Shown in pieces: positions 1 to 15,050 of a stretch of DNA of 64,000 nucleotides; within the stretch, counting starts at the first letter, position 1; each line of letters starts with the position of its first letter. This stretch comes from Cytospora piceicola (Eukaryota > Ascomycota > Sordariomycetes > Diaporthales > Cytosporaceae), in contig JALQBC010000031.1 of NCBI GenBank assembly GCA_023375675.1, positions 434,001 through 498,000 of the forward strand. The letters are read 5' to 3'. A model generated the notes under the pieces. It was given only the letters and a program-made list of their open reading frames with translations, searched no databases and had not been told where the DNA came from. The translations under genes and the position numbers were made by a program.

Positions 1-2704
1 TGTAAAATAACTATATAAGTATCGTTATATAAACCTTACTATATATTAAGATTCTGTATAAGAATTATAAAAACTTTAAACTTTAAATTTAAATAGGCAG
101 GTAGAATAAAAAGAAACTTTATAAACTATAAAAACTCCGGCGAAAAGCTAGCTATAAGGATATCCTTAAAGCTGTTTATAACTTCTATAATAGCTAAACA
201 GGCTGTAATATTACCGGGAAAGCGATAGAAGGTAGTATAATTTAACTTTATAATAGTAGTATTTATCCCGGATAGTATATAACAGTCTATAAATATACCC
301 GGGTTAAAAAAGGCTTATACTAATAGCTAGTTTAAGTATACCGCCTAAAAAAAGTCTATAATATCGAAATATAAAAAGATTATAAGGTATAACTCGATTA
401 ACCTATATAGTTCCGGCTTATATAGTATATCTTATAACTACTAAATAAAGCTACGGTTCTTTTTATTAGCCTTTTAAACCTATATATTCTCTATAAAGCG
501 CCGAACCTATATATTAGACTAGATATACGACCGTAATAAAGATACCTGTATAATTTATATACGTACTTCTTTCTATATAACTAAGAGAATTTAAGTAAAA
601 TTACCGTTAAAAGCTATAAAGATCCTGTTAAATAACTTATCGCTATATACGATATCTTATAACGTATAGTTTATAGCTTTAAAGCAGTACTTATACTATA
701 TAAGAACCTTATTTTAGATAATAAGAAACGTAGCTTATAGTAGGTTTATAAGCTTAGAGTTTTTTTTAATATTATATATAAACGTTTAGTAAATCGATAT
801 AAGGATCCGGAAGTAGGAGTAAGCTATATAACCGCTTAAAAGGAGTAGTACTATAATACTAAAGGAAGCTATATAAAGAATAACCTATCTATAAGCCTAT
901 ATATATACCGTAAAAGCCTTATAAAGAAAGGTCTTTCTTATTCCCTTCGGGCTTTAAATAAAGAAATATATATCTTCGGGTATAGTTTCTACCGTAATAA
1001 TAATCTCTTAGAAAACAGACGACTACTACTTATTAAACCGGTTATAAGCGTTATTATAAAACAGCTGTTAATTATCCGTATTATAGTCTAGCTTAATCTT
1101 TAACTATAGGTTTAACTATACCGATTTTTAGCTATACTACGGCTTAAGAAAACCGAAATCTTTAAGGTTCTTTTCGTACTTATAAAGCTGTTATTAAAAG
1201 AGGAAAAGGCCGTAATTAAGATATAGCTTTTAAAAGTTAAGTAAGATATTAGTATAGCTACGAAAACAGTATAACAGATTATCGTAAATCGAAGCTATAA
1301 ACGTGTTCTATAACCCGGTATAGTCTAAAACGTTCTTATAAAGAAGTATAATAATAAAAAGACGTCGTAACTTAAAGCCGGTTTATTAAGCTATAGCTTT
1401 TTTAAAACAGGTAGTTTAATAACTGTTATAGTTTAATAAGCTTATAATAAAATAAATAGCCTTATAAGTAAGATAAATAACGTTATTAATAGTTTATATA
1501 TACTTAAACGACTATAAGCCGCGGATATTATAAAAGAAAAGCTATAAAAAGTACGGCTTACTAGTAACAGGTAGTATATAGTATATATAGCTAACCGTAG
1601 TACTACGTTACTAAAGCTACTATTACTTTTATTATTATTTTTAGACGTAAGAATAAGGAAAGTTAATATATAAAAGCTCTTACTTATCTGTATTATCTTT
1701 ATTATAGTTAAAGAACGTTATTAACTAAGACTTACTATAGTCTATAATACCTGTAACCTCTTATAAAAAAGTATTATCTCGGAAGTATATAAACTATTAA
1801 CCTTTTAAATAAACCGGTAAACGTATTATAAGTAAGAACTCTTTATAAATAAGATATTTAAATAGATATATAATCGCCTTTATAAGGCTTATATACCGGC
1901 CCTATAAATATATAGTAATTATATTAAAAATACGGCTATTCCGTAATATAACCGTAGCCTTATCTATACCTTTATATATATATTTATAAATATACTTTAT
2001 AGCTTTTACAGTTATATAGATCTTTACGTTAATATATACTTAGTATTTATAGTAGAGGTATAGGCTATACGGTATAACTTAACGGTTATTTAGCTAAACC
2101 TTTTAGTTATTTACCTTTTTCTTTATAATCTAACTATTATTATAACGTCTGTAAAATAAGTATCTATCCTTTAATACTAACGTTTCGTTTATAAAGTCTT
2201 TCGGAAAGTTCTTATAATAAACGACCGGGGCTATAGTTTTAAAAGGCCGTATATAAGGGCTTTACAGGTTTACTATACTGTATAGACTATATATTATAGA
2301 ATTTTCTATAATACCTTATAATACGCCGTTTAAATCTTTTTCCGAGGTAAAGAGTTTTATATAAATTATATAGTCGATATTTATAAGAAGTCTATAAAGA
2401 TTTATAGCCTTATAAGTAAAAAATAGTAAGATATACTTATAAGGTAAGCTTTATTTTTAAAACTCGATAGTTTAAACTACGTTTATAAAATCCTTAAATA
2501 GCTTATCCTATAGTTCTTTTAAAAAAGCGTTATACTTAAGCTAAAATATACGGCTTACGATATTTAGATAGTTTATAATAAACTCGTTCGGATTAAGTTT
2601 ACAGAGGATTTCCGGCTATATAAGGTTTATAGTAACTATAATAAAGAACGTAAGCGTATTAAAGGCTTATATAATAGTAATAAAGTTTTAATAGTATTAA
2701 CTAA
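1..2704. repeat. RIP-degraded AT-rich repeat, left flank of Gypsy element
   Basis: The sequence is extremely AT-rich with TpA everywhere and almost no CpA or TpG, while CpG is kept, which is typical of RIP. No intact gene is present. On the minus strand, roughly 2520 down to 2150, one frame stays coherent if TAA/TAG are read as mutated CAA/CAG/TGG, so this is a dead coding repeat. I could not assign it to a transposon family. It is cut by the window start and interrupted on the right by the Gypsy insertion at 2705. Confidence 0.75.
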
Positions 2705-2709
2705 TAAAC

Positions 2710-2947
2710 TGTTATACACCTACCGGTGGGTTTGTAGCGAACCTACCTGTAAACGCACCTACGAATTTACTATATATTTACCGGTAATTCGGACGGTTAA
2801 ACGTATAGTGATTATATAGTAAACTTAAGGTAAGTTTATAATAGGTTCGTAGGTCTATATATAGTTTATAAGAGTACTCGGTTATATAGAAAGAGAAAGA
2901 GAGAATCTATCTTTATTATATACTACTATACCGTACCGTTACTATTA
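2710..2947 (+). repeat. 5' LTR of Gypsy element
   Basis: The repeat starts TG and ends TTA, the ending being what RIP would make of a CA terminus. Hand alignment with 13072-13309 is gap-free over 238 bp with about 17 differences, all transitions, as expected for RIP acting on two once identical LTRs. Confidence 0.93.
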
Positions 2948-5900
2948 AATAATAGCTATAATTTAAATACGCTCCGTTACGTATCGCCTAGCCTTTTAAC
3001 ACTACGAATTAGGTTTATCGGACTATACTACGATAGTTATCGAGTTATTATTACTATAATAGCTAGTAGGTAATTAGCTTTAATCTCCGGATTTTAAAAG
3101 ATCGAAAAGCGTAAAAGCGTTATTTTATTTATTTAGCTAGTATTATTACCTGTTTATTATAACTTACCGGTTATTTACTATAGAAATTCCGTATTATAGC
3201 TATATCGGGTTTAAACGATATACTCGATATACGCTTTCCGGATATATTCTTAGTAGTATTCCGAAACTATACGGTTATTAAAGATATTTAGCTTTTACGT
3301 TATATTAAAGTAGTTATTACCGAATACCTTACCCGATACTGACTTTACGTTATAAATTATAATCTTACTTTTTTAAAGTACTTAACTAGCTATATTAATT
3401 AGTAATAGCTTTATACCTTTTACTTTAAGTATTACTATAATAATTAAGATAAAAATAACTAACTTCGCTATATTTAAAAACGCCTTATAGAATATATTTA
3501 TAAGGTATACTACTTTAGTTGTTAGCTATAAAAGCCCGATAACGTTTATTTCTTTATCGTTACGTATAACTAGTCCGGTAAGAATATTAAGTTTTATTAT
3601 AAATTCCGGTATTTCTATAACCTATAACGGTTAAGCTATACTTATAATCTTAAAGAACGTAAACCGATTTATTAGTTTTTATGAAAACTTAAGTTTGAAA
3701 GCCTATTTTACGAAAGATAAAGGCTACTTTTTAAGGTAATACTCGGTTTAAGCTAAATAAAATATAAACGAAAAGTAATTATTTATAACGTTTTAAAAAC
3801 TCCGTTCTTGTTAAAATACTAACCTTTTACTTATATTTTAGTTAAACCGGTAGTTTACGTAATAGGAGAACTTAAAGAGTTAAAAAGCTAAAAAATAACG
3901 GTCGAAACGAATAAAAAAAACGAAAGAACTGCTTAAAACCCCGAACAACGATTAAAAACGATAAAGAGTATATAACGTAATAATTTAAAGGTTTTACCTT
4001 TATTTAAATTAATAACCGAAACTATCCGTTTATATATTATATCGTTTTTAATTATTTTTATAATACTACTATAAAAAAGAGATTTAGTTTTATAAGCCGT
4101 TTAGACTAATATATTTAACCGACCGGAAATTACTTTAATATAGGTAAACTTATCGGGTAGTTTTAAAAAGGAACGTTATATTAACGTTATAATTTTTATA
4201 TTAAAAAATATCGAGGTATTCCGATTATACGAGTAAAAGATAAGTTTATAAGTACTATCGTTTTATATACTACTAAGTAATCTTTTTAATTTCTACTATA
4301 CTACTTATAAACCGGCGGCTCGCCTTAAGAATTCTCGTTAATATAGTTATATTGCCCGAGGAAGTAATATATAACCTGCTAAAAACTATATATACTATAT
4401 AGCTAGTAGCGGTAAAAACCTCGGTAACGATTTAAACGACAGTTTAAATAATAATAACTTTATTTATAATTATAATTAAAACGGAAGCTTATTTAGTTAT
4501 TATCTTAACCGAAATAAAGGCTGAGATATATATAACTATAAGTATAAACTATCGATTAGCGTTTTTTAACTACTTATAAACCTATTATTTACCCGAGAGT
4601 TTAAAGAAAATATTTTCGGAAGATTTAAACTATATATTAGCTAAAATAATACCGAAAAGCTTATAAAAGTATCTTATATAGATAATAAAGTAACGGTATA
4701 GAAAAACCTGTTAGCGTTTATTTAGCGTTATTATATATATATCGTTAATATTAAAACTTAACGATAAACCTTATATTAAAATCTCTTTATTTACCTTACC
4801 GGATTTACTTATTTATAGTTTTAAAACATTTTATTAGATAAAGAAAGATTTAACCTAACTATTTACTTTAATATATAAATAAAGTAGAAGAAGTACTTTA
4901 TTACAGACTTTAGTATACCTTATAATATAGCCGACGGAATTTTAAATAGCTTTCGATATATATAACGTAATACTTAAAATAATAAGAATATTTTAGACTT
5001 TACTTAACGTATTTATCGCTTTACCGTTTTAGCTGAATAGTTAAACAGTTTCGTCGTTCGAAATATATAAAACCGAATCGATAAATAAATAATTACCTAT
5101 TACTTTAATCGCTTCGAGTATAGTATTAACTCTTAAGACTTCGAATATAAGCTTAAAGCTAAATAAGAAACTTAGTATATACTCGAAAAAAAGGCTACGT
5201 CTATTTATATAAGGCTATAATAGCCTGTTATAAATAAACGTCGACCTGAGCTATTATAATACTAAGCTTAGCTTATCTGTTTCCGGCTATAAAGGGCCGG
5301 CTTTTAATAACCGGTTTTATTGTTTAACCGTTTTAACTTTTAACGGTTTAAATAAGCTTTACTTTAGGCTTAAGTATTAAAATAGCCTTTATAGCTTAGT
5401 TTAAGCGATTATTAAAAGTTATTACTTAAGTAGTAAAAATAGTTAATCGAAATATAAAAGGCCGTTTAAAACTAATAATAAGTTACTTATAACCTGTTAT
5501 TACTTAAGCTAGCGTTATAGCTATTAACTAATACTATAGACTAAAGTCCTTTTAAATAACGTTACTTATAAAAGCGTTATAATTAGCTTAAAATCTTCCG
5601 ACGTTTCGTTTATTAAGATAGCGAAAGTAACGTAATAATAAAAGACGTTTAACTCTTTAACGTAAATAACGGTACCTTTTAATATAATACTACTTACGAA
5701 AAGGAGCTAATATAAAACGGCTTTTATCCGGTTAATAAAGAAATAACGTTTATTATAACAGACGAACTATTAAACGATATTAGTAAACAGATAAGCTTAA
5801 AAGACGATTAACTTACCGATAAAGAAAGACTTTCGAATAACGAATATATAATAGTTAAAGACGTTAATATATATAACTTTAATATAAAACTATCTGCTTT

Positions 5901-8900
5901 AAAACTATTAGACGACGGTATTTATTACGAAAAATATCCGTTTTATCCGGACGATCTTTATTATATCGATTATAGTTACGTTTCCTTATTTAAACTACGT
6001 TTTTTTAAATACTATCGTTATTATAGTAACGTTAAGACGTATTATAATACGATAAGATAAGAAAGTTTCGTTTTAAACCTTAATATATTACTTTAAGTGT
6101 TACTATATAAAGGTTATAGCTATACGTATACTTATACCGAGGTATACGGTTCTTTAACCGGTTATACTTTTAATATTTATTATAATACTAAGGCTTTTAG
6201 ATATACGATCTTTTAAGCGATATTAAACCTAATACTTAATATTAAGGTAAACTAAAAAGCCCGAGCTAATTTTTAAAGGATAGGTAAAATAAGTACTTTT
6301 AGTTAAGCCGAGTTTAATATCTTTTATTAAGCTATTTTAGACGGTTTACCTATTATTTTATTAGTAAAGATAAAAGCGTAAGTATTTAAACGTTTAAACG
6401 TAAAACTACTAGTAAAATAAGAATTTATAGTATTATATTAGGTAAATATCTTTAACTCGGTAGCTAACGTATCGTTTAATTGCTTTAACGGTATACGAGT
6501 AAAGGTATCGGTTTTTATTAAAACCGCTTTATATACTTATAAAATAAAAGCCGCCTTCGCCGCTGTAATTCTATTACGATTAAGCTGTATTATACCTATT
6601 ATTAAACTACTTATAAGAAAATTAAATCTTTCTTATTTAAGTTAAAGTAAGAAGGTTAGGTAAATACCTTAATTAGTTAAGACTTTTATAACGTAATAGC
6701 TATAAATTAATTATCTTTTCCTTTAAAAATTAGTAAAAACATTTATTTAAATATACTCGAACCTATTTCCGAAAAATATATAAAACGTATAAGATAGAAA
6801 AACACTATTTAAACCTTATTAGATTATAATTAATTACTTTTCTATTATTCCGAGCTATTTATATAAAACGTAATTGTTAACTTATCTTCTAAGTTTAACT
6901 TTACTAATATATTAAACGCTTTAAATAATATCGAATAACCTGTTAGCATTAAAGAATTTATTTTAAATAAGCCGTCTTTAAATAAAACAGACGTAAAGAT
7001 ATATAAATATCTTTATTTAAATAAAAAACTTAGTATTACTTATATTAAGGATTTACCCGAAATAAAGCTATTAAACAATATATATATATACCGGTATTCG
7101 CTTAAGTTTATATTAAAGGTAAACCGTCTTATACGCGAGTTTATATATATATTTAAAAATACTTCGAATATTCGAGTGTTTAAAGGTAAGCAGATACAAG
7201 TTCTTTTAGTCGAAAGCTAGTAAAATTAAAAGATATTATAACAACTATACTACTTTAATAAAAAAGACTAAAAAATTATTAATAATATAATAAACAGTCT
7301 TTATAAATAAGGTTATACCGAGTAGGTTATTTAGTTTACTTTATTCGGCTTACCTGTTTTCGTAGTATAAAAGATAGTAGAAGATAAGCGTAAAGAACGT
7401 ATAGTCGTAAACCTTTATACCTTTAATAAAGTAACTATTCTCGATATGTATTTGCTACTCTTTTAGTTAAACGTTTTTAAAAATATTCGTAGTAAGTCTT
7501 TTTTTACTATTATCGATATAAGCTTATTTTTTTATTAGTTTTAAGTATACCCGCCGTATTATAAACGGTTTACTTTAGTTAATTACTATAGTTAAAAATA
7601 GCTAAAAGTTATATTTATAAATTTCTATAACTTACTAATATATATTTAACGGTATATAAACTATATACTCCGGCCGTTTAAGTATTTTACTACCGCGTTT
7701 ATCGATAATATTATCGTTTTCTTTAATATTGCCGAAGAGTATATAAAGTATTTAAAGCAGCTATTTATACTGTTTATAAAGCGTTATATATCTTTATTAG
7801 CTAAGAAATTCTTTATCGGATATTCTTTAGTAAAATTACTTAGATTTAAAGTTAACAGACTAAGTATATATAATACTTTAAACTAAGTAAAAACTATTAT
7901 TTAGCTATAGTTCTTTACTACGTTATAATAACTTAAAAAGTTTATTAGCTTTATAAGTTATTTTTACTATTTTATACTACGGTATATTAAACGTATCGAT
8001 TTATTATAAAGACAGAAGACTTAAATACTTACTAAAAGATAAGAAGACGGGAAACTTCCGAAAGGTAACGCCTAGAAGAACTATACTTATTAGACCTCCT
8101 TTAAGCCTACCCGAAAAAAGGTATACTCTTTTAACGATTTTAAGTCGGCTTTAATAGGTAAAAACGTCTTATTTTATTAAAACCCGGATAAGCCGTTATT
8201 TATTTAATTAAATACTTTAAAAGAAGTTAAATTTTTAGATATCGTTTTTTAGCTAAACGATAATTTTAAATAAAACCGGAAGTTACCTATACCTCGTACT
8301 TAAATCCGTTTACTATAATATTTAAATAAAACTATTAATATAGCTAAACGTAAATATTAGTTAACTAAACTCGAAGTTACTTATTTAATATAGTTAGTTT
8401 ATAAACTTTATACGGTTATTAGTTTAAACTATAAATAACCTGTATATATCTTTATAAATTACGTTATTACTATCGGTATTATTAAACAGACGTTTTTCGA
8501 TATAGTAAATAAAACTAAAATAAATATAAAGCTTATTTTTATATTAAAGTACTTAAGCTAGTATAGTCTAAATATTTATTATATTCCGGAGGTAATTAAT
8601 ATATTAGTAGATACTATCTTTAAGCTGCCGATAAGTTAATAGCTTATAAAAGATAATAACGTATTCGGTAAATTATAAGAAGATACCGCCTTATATAGTA
8701 TATCTAAGATCTTTATTAACTAAACGTTTAAAAATTATATCGTTATAAGATATTAAGAATATATTAGTTAAACTAATATTATTTAATAATTATAAAGTAA
8801 TTAAATAAAGATAAATATACCGTTTAAGTTAAATACAGATAAACTCTTATATTTTATAAAATTATTAGGTAAATAACGCTTTTATATCCCGGTATAAGTA

Positions 8901-11900
8901 GCTACAGATTTTATCGTTAAAGCTTATAACGTTAAGTACTACTTCGGTAAAAATAAAGTTTAATATAACTTTACTAACCGGTTTATAATTAAGAATTACT
9001 ATCGGAAGGTTTTCGAATATATTAAGAATTATCCGGTTTATATAGTAAATCGTAGTAAAAACTAATAGCTATTAAAGGAGATATAGCTTATTTTCTTACT
9101 ACTAATTTTATTCTATACTATTATTATAGACTTTATAACGGTTTTACTTAACGTTTTAGCTATTAATACTTCGTAGGTAATTTTTAAAATACTTTTTTTC
9201 GATACTTTTCTCTTAATTATAAATAAGTATAATAAGGTAACTATCGTTATTTTTAGTAATACTATATATATAGCTATAGATTAAGTATATATATTATTAC
9301 GTATATTATATCTGTATAACTAAGGTATTTTATAACGTATTATTTCTAATAAAGATTTTAAGTTCTTTTCGGACTTTTAATAAAGTTTATAGTCCGGTTT
9401 AAATATTAAGCTAGTTTATTTAACCGCTTAACACCTATAAACCAACGGCTAATCCGAAGATAAAAATAAGATAATAGAATTAGTAGTCCGGATATTTACT
9501 ATAACGTATCTTAAAGTCGAATAGACCGATATTATTTTAATATTATAGTTTAACTTAAATAACGCCTATAATAAGGCTACGAAATACTCTGTTAATTAAT
9601 TAATATATAGATTTAATCTTACCGGAATAAGCTAGCTAAAAAAAGGTATTCCGGTATTAGCTTAAAATATATTTTAAAAAAAAGCGTAACTTATAATCGC
9701 CGAGGCTTAAATAGCTATAAAACTATAATATAATAAAAAGTATCGTTAGTATAAGTTTACTTTAAGTAACTAAGTTTTTATTAAACTTTACTATAGCTAT
9801 ACGTTATTTAAGAATTTAGCTCGAAAATATTCTTAATAACGTATAAAACCGTTTTAAGTTATATATAAGGTAAGTAAACTAATATATAAGCTTAAGATAG
9901 CTTTATATATAAATATTTATTTAATATTATTTATAATTTATTTATCTTTAAGTAAGCTATTATAGTTTAACCTATATAGATAAGATTTACTAGCTATAAA
10001 GCTTATAAAAGTAAATAATAATAAAACGTAAAAGTATAGTAAAGCCTTTAAATATTATAATTTATAACGTATTATAGCTAAACGTAAACGGAAGTATAAT
10101 TATAAACAGCCGTATATCGAGTATTTTATAAAATAAACCGATTACTTTAGCTATTTTAATATATAAATACCGCGAAATACTTTAAATACCGATAAAATAA
10201 TTTAAGAATTCGAAATAAAATAAGAAAAGATAAAAAAGCTATATATTTAATTAGTAATAAAAAAGGAACTGCCTATAAGGTAATCGGAACCCGGAGAAAT
10301 AGTTATTTAAGTATTATAGCCCCGGCTAAAAAGAAAACTACTTAATAAATAACCGGCAGATCGGCCGGTAACGTCGGCGTTAAAGCCGAAAAGTAATATT
10401 CGACGTTTATAAAAGGTTATTAAATAATAAAGGTTAAATATATTTATATTAATATTAAGTAACGAACGATAATAAAGAAAACCTATTTATTAACCGACTA
10501 TTAACCTAAATTTCTTTTTTTATATTATCTATTACTTTTCTTTATTTCGTTTTTTTCGTTAAAGCTTACTTTTAAAATATTATATCGTTAGTTTAATTAT
10601 TATACGAAGTATTCTACTTAAAAACTTACTTTAAAGTTACTATCTATTCGCTATTTTATATAATTTAAAACTATTATATCGAACTCGCTTTATATTTACC
10701 GTTAAATACGTATACTAAACTAAAAAACCTATATAAAATATTAATAACCGAATATTTTATAAATACCTTAAAATATTAAAGTTTTACTTAGTATTATACC
10801 TTACCTTTTATAACCCCGGTTATTTATATCTATAAAAAAGCTATATAAAAGAATACTCGATAAAGGTTTATAAAGCTTTATATCGGAATATATTAAACCT
10901 TAATAGATATAAATAAAGACTTTACTTATATAAAAGAGAATCGACGGTATCTATTAAAACGTCTACTACTAATACCCGATTTAATATTTACTTATATTAC
11001 CGTACGGCTAAGTAAATACGTTTTCGATAAAAAGTAATCGATAAAAGATATATTAACCTTACCGACCGAAAGGTAAAGTTTAATATATATATACCGCTTT
11101 TAAAGCTTTTAGTATACCCGATTAGCTATAAGGTTACTTATTATAAAGCTTAGTAATATTTTAGTTAATATCTTATTCCTATATAGATTAACTACGATAG
11201 TATATTATACCGTAGATAAAAGCTTTATTTTAATACGTAAAACGGCCGTGTAAGCTAAGCGATAGATTTATTTATAAACAGATATAAGAAAACTAACTTA
11301 GTATATTTATTAAATTCTTTTATAATATTAGCTCGAAAAGGTTTAAACTTATTCGCTTATAGTCTTTTTACGTTTCTATTTACTTTATCTTATAAGCGTA
11401 ATAAATATATCCGTCGTAATAAAAAAGGCTAATTCGCTTAAAATATAAGTAACCTTATTATTAATAAAACAGACTTAATTACGATATAGTATGCTACTAT
11501 AAGCTTATAGTTCTTAAGCATTAAGCTTATAAATACCGGTTACGTTACTATAAAGGAATAATAGAAGATTAAAAAGAAATACTATAGCTTTATATCCGAT
11601 ATTATTACCTACGTCGAGGTTATTATAAACGCTTTTAAAAAACTTAAAATATAGTTAACTCTCGGACGTTTACTATAAAACCTATAATTATTAAGCCGAA
11701 GAAGCTTATCTACCGCTTTTATCCTTATAAAGGACGATATTAAAAAAGAACTAATATATAGCTTTTAATTTAACTTTACTAAAAGCTCTTTTATAAGTAA
11801 AAAACGTTATACTACCGATAATAGTTTACCTATTATAGTTTATAAATCGGATAAGTTTAAAGTAAATTCGCTTTCTATAAAACGTAAACGCTTAATATAC

Positions 11901-13071
11901 CTCGTCGTCGTTATTAACAATATATATAAAAATAATAAGCTTAAAACGTCCGCTTAGTTTAATACTACTACGTTTACTATATATATTATCGAAGCAGGTT
12001 ATAAGCTTAAAACTAACGCTTATATTTAAATAAATAGCTAAAAGCTTTACGTTATTTTACTATTTAACGTAACTAATACTAATATTATAGTATTATATAA
12101 TACCGCTATATAAGTAGTAAACTTTATCTGTTATATTTAAAAACTCGATAAAAAGTCGTATACGTAATACTTTAGCGTTACCTTTATATTTAAGTACTTT
12201 TTCCGCTACCGAATAAACTTCGATCTTATTAAAACTAAGTTTTAAGAAGGCGGCGATATTAATTAAGCAGGTACTCGCTATAAATAAAAACGTTTTTATA
12301 TAAGTAACCTCGGTTATACGTCTACCGAAACGTTTAAACGTCGCTTATACGATATAAATTTATACCTTAAGGCTTATAGTATAATTAAGGCTATAGCTTT
12401 AACGTTTAACGAAGTCGTAATACTAACTAAAAACGTCTTTAATAAAGACGTAAAAACGTTATTCGGTTTACTATCCTTCTTAGCTAAAAAAGAGTTAAAA
12501 CTCTGTTAAATTCTTTAAGAATACGTTTTATTTAATTATCGTTTAGTCGTTATTTTATAGTTATTTTTATATTTATTATTTTACGTTTATAGGTCTATAG
12601 GCTTTTTCGTAGCGTCGACTATATATATAGGTAAACCGACGCCGTATAATAAGTGCTTAAAAATAAAAACAGTCGTTACCTTTCTCTTTTTATTCGTTTA
12701 GCAGTATTAATAGTACGTATAGGTTTACTAATACCGTAAAGCAGGTGCTTAAAAATAAAAACTATTTTCGCCTTCTTTTTTTTATAGTTAACCGTACTCT
12801 TTTCTTAACTATACCTTATATTTTTATAAGCTTTTATTTCTTTTATTATATATACTACTATAGTTTACCTAAGCCTTCGCCGGTCTTTTCGTCGTATTAT
12901 AATTTAAATACCGTCGTTACCTAAATATAATATCTTTTTCGTAAATTAGTAACAGTTCTTTTCCTTATTTTATAAATATAACTACCTTTATATTATAGAC
13001 TTACTATTAATTTAATTACGACTATAATACCTATATCCCTATAAATAAAGATTTTTTCTTCCGGAGGTAAT

Positions 13072-13309
13072 TATTATATATCTACCGGTAGGTTCGTAGC
13101 GAACCTACCTATAAACGTACCTACGAATTTACTATATATTTACCGGTAATTCGGACGGTTAAATATACGGTAATTATATAGTAAACTTAAAGTAAGTTTA
13201 TAATAGGTTCGTAGGTTTATATATAGTTTATAAGAGTACTCGGTTATATAAAGAGAGAAAGAGAGAATCTATCTTTATTATACACTACTATACCGTACCG
13301 TTACTATTA
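13072..13309 (+). repeat. 3' LTR of Gypsy element
   Basis: This is the exact-length partner of 2710-2947, offset 10362 bp. The initial TG has become TA, and the copy is followed immediately by the TAAAC target duplication. Confidence 0.93.
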
Positions 13310-13314
13310 TAAAC

Positions 13315-15050
13315 CGTTAGCTTTTAATATATATTATAAGTAAAATAATATAGGTTTCGACCTAAGCTATATCGCCGTTATCTTATTATAGCTAGTCTAT
13401 AATACTATTATATAAGTTTACTTATAAGTTAGCTTAATAAGTCTTTAACTAAGTAAGCTTTATCTAGTTTATTATAGCTTATAAATCTACTAATAGCTAT
13501 TAAAATAGCCGTCGAAAGGAGAATAATACTTATAGATTCGCTATTCGTAGGTAAAGGATATATCGGCTATACTCTCGTAAGCTTATATAGTCCGATTTAC
13601 AGCTAATATCTTATAGATCCCGGACCTTTATTCTTTAGTATTAGCTATAGTCGCTATATAGTAGTATAAAAAGGTATATAAAAGGAAAATATATAAGATA
13701 AAACGGCTATATATAACGAAAGGCTATAACCTTTATATTATTTATAGTTCGCTTTATAAAAACAAAATCCCGAAAACTAACGTTTATATACTTATATAGA
13801 ATAATAATAATAACCTTATCGGCTATAAAAAGGTTTATACGTTTTTAGTCGGCCTTATCTTTAAGTATTAACCGTATTTATAGGTTTAAAGTTACCTATA
13901 TTAAGCTTATTATTTATTAAAACCGCTTTTATATAATAAAATATATATTAATAAACAGGTTATTTTTATATAGATAATTTATAATATAGTTAAAGATTAC
14001 TATATTTAAGTTATTATTAAATATAAAACGAAATATAAAAACGTAGTTAAAATTATAGAAATATAGCTATATATATTACAGCCTTTAACTTAATACCTTT
14101 TATAACAGGCCGGTTTAATAATATAAAGCCTTATAAATCTAAAAATTTATAAGTCTACTACTTATAATATTATACCTTATCTTTTTATAGTCGATAAAAG
14201 TAAAAGTAAAGATATTATTATACTACTATATATCTTTATAAAAGGCTTTACTATATAATATAATATTATATAATAGGTTATATAAGAAAAATAGTAAAGG
14301 CCGGAAAGCCGGAATATATACGTTACCTTATAGGTAATACTTTTTAAACTTCGGGTTTATAATTATAAATTACTATATAATAAAATTATTAATATTCTAT
14401 TTAACTATAATATAATATCTATACCTATAATATATATAAAAAGTCTTTTATTTATTTAATATATAGTATTATAAAATTTATACTTAACTATTATAAGCTT
14501 TAAATTAAGTATAAAAATATTTTCGATACTATTTATAGGTAGTTAGCTATACGGTTTTTTTAGCTTCGGTATATAAATAAGTATAATAGCCGGTTACTAT
14601 AACCGTATTATATATATATTTCCGGAAATCTTTTTTAAAAGCTACTTACTATAAGTAACGTCGTAAGGTAGATATATAGTATAAAAAGCACTATTATAAC
14701 GTAATCGAAAAGCTATAGTAAAGTAAAAGTTTTTATAACAACTATAAAAGCTAGTTTAAGAAAAGCAGGTAAGACGATTTACTTAAGGCGGTATAGTAAC
14801 AGGGTAATATAGCAGATATATAATATATATATACCGGTATATAAAGTTTTACTTTTTATAACGATAAGTAGTAAAATAAAGGCTTAATAGCTAATATATA
14901 TTATCTGTTAGTATTTAGCCGTTTTATAAGTATAAATCGTTATCGGCTAACAGGCTGTTAGTATATAGACGTTTTACAGGTAAAAAAGACTAACCGTATA
15001 ACCGCTAAATAAGATAGAGCTTACATATATAAAGGAATAATATTGTTGTA
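13315..15050. repeat. RIP-degraded AT-rich repeat, right flank of Gypsy element
   Basis: This has the same RIP composition as the left flank. A plus-strand frame around 13760-14260 stays coherent when TAA/TAG are ignored, suggesting a dead transposon ORF of unknown family. It could be the other half of the repeat into which the Gypsy element inserted. Composition returns to normal near 15045, at the edge of the gene island. Confidence 0.7.

Larger units (their letters stand above)
2705..13314 (+). mobile_element. Full-length Ty3/Gypsy LTR retrotransposon, RIP-inactivated
   Basis: Two 238 bp direct repeats (2710-2947 and 13072-13309) bound the element, and the 5 bp TAAAC occurs directly outside both (2705-2709, 13310-13314), the target-site duplication. 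Plus-strand pol remains are readable once RIP stops are ignored: a reverse transcriptase block with the FIDN-type catalytic motif at 7698-7715, RNase H about 8150-8650, then integrase about 8900-9700 carrying the HPQTNGQSE-type motif at 9432-9458 with both Gln codons now TAA. The order RT-RNaseH-IN defines Gypsy rather than Copia. No open frame survives. About 3 kb between integrase and the 3' LTR has no domain I recognise, which makes the element long for its class. Confidence 0.93.

Noticed and set aside
1..15050. CRISPR array or other prokaryotic system in the repetitive block
   Set aside because: The repeats are two LTRs and RIP-biased AT sequence; introns and gene families are fungal.
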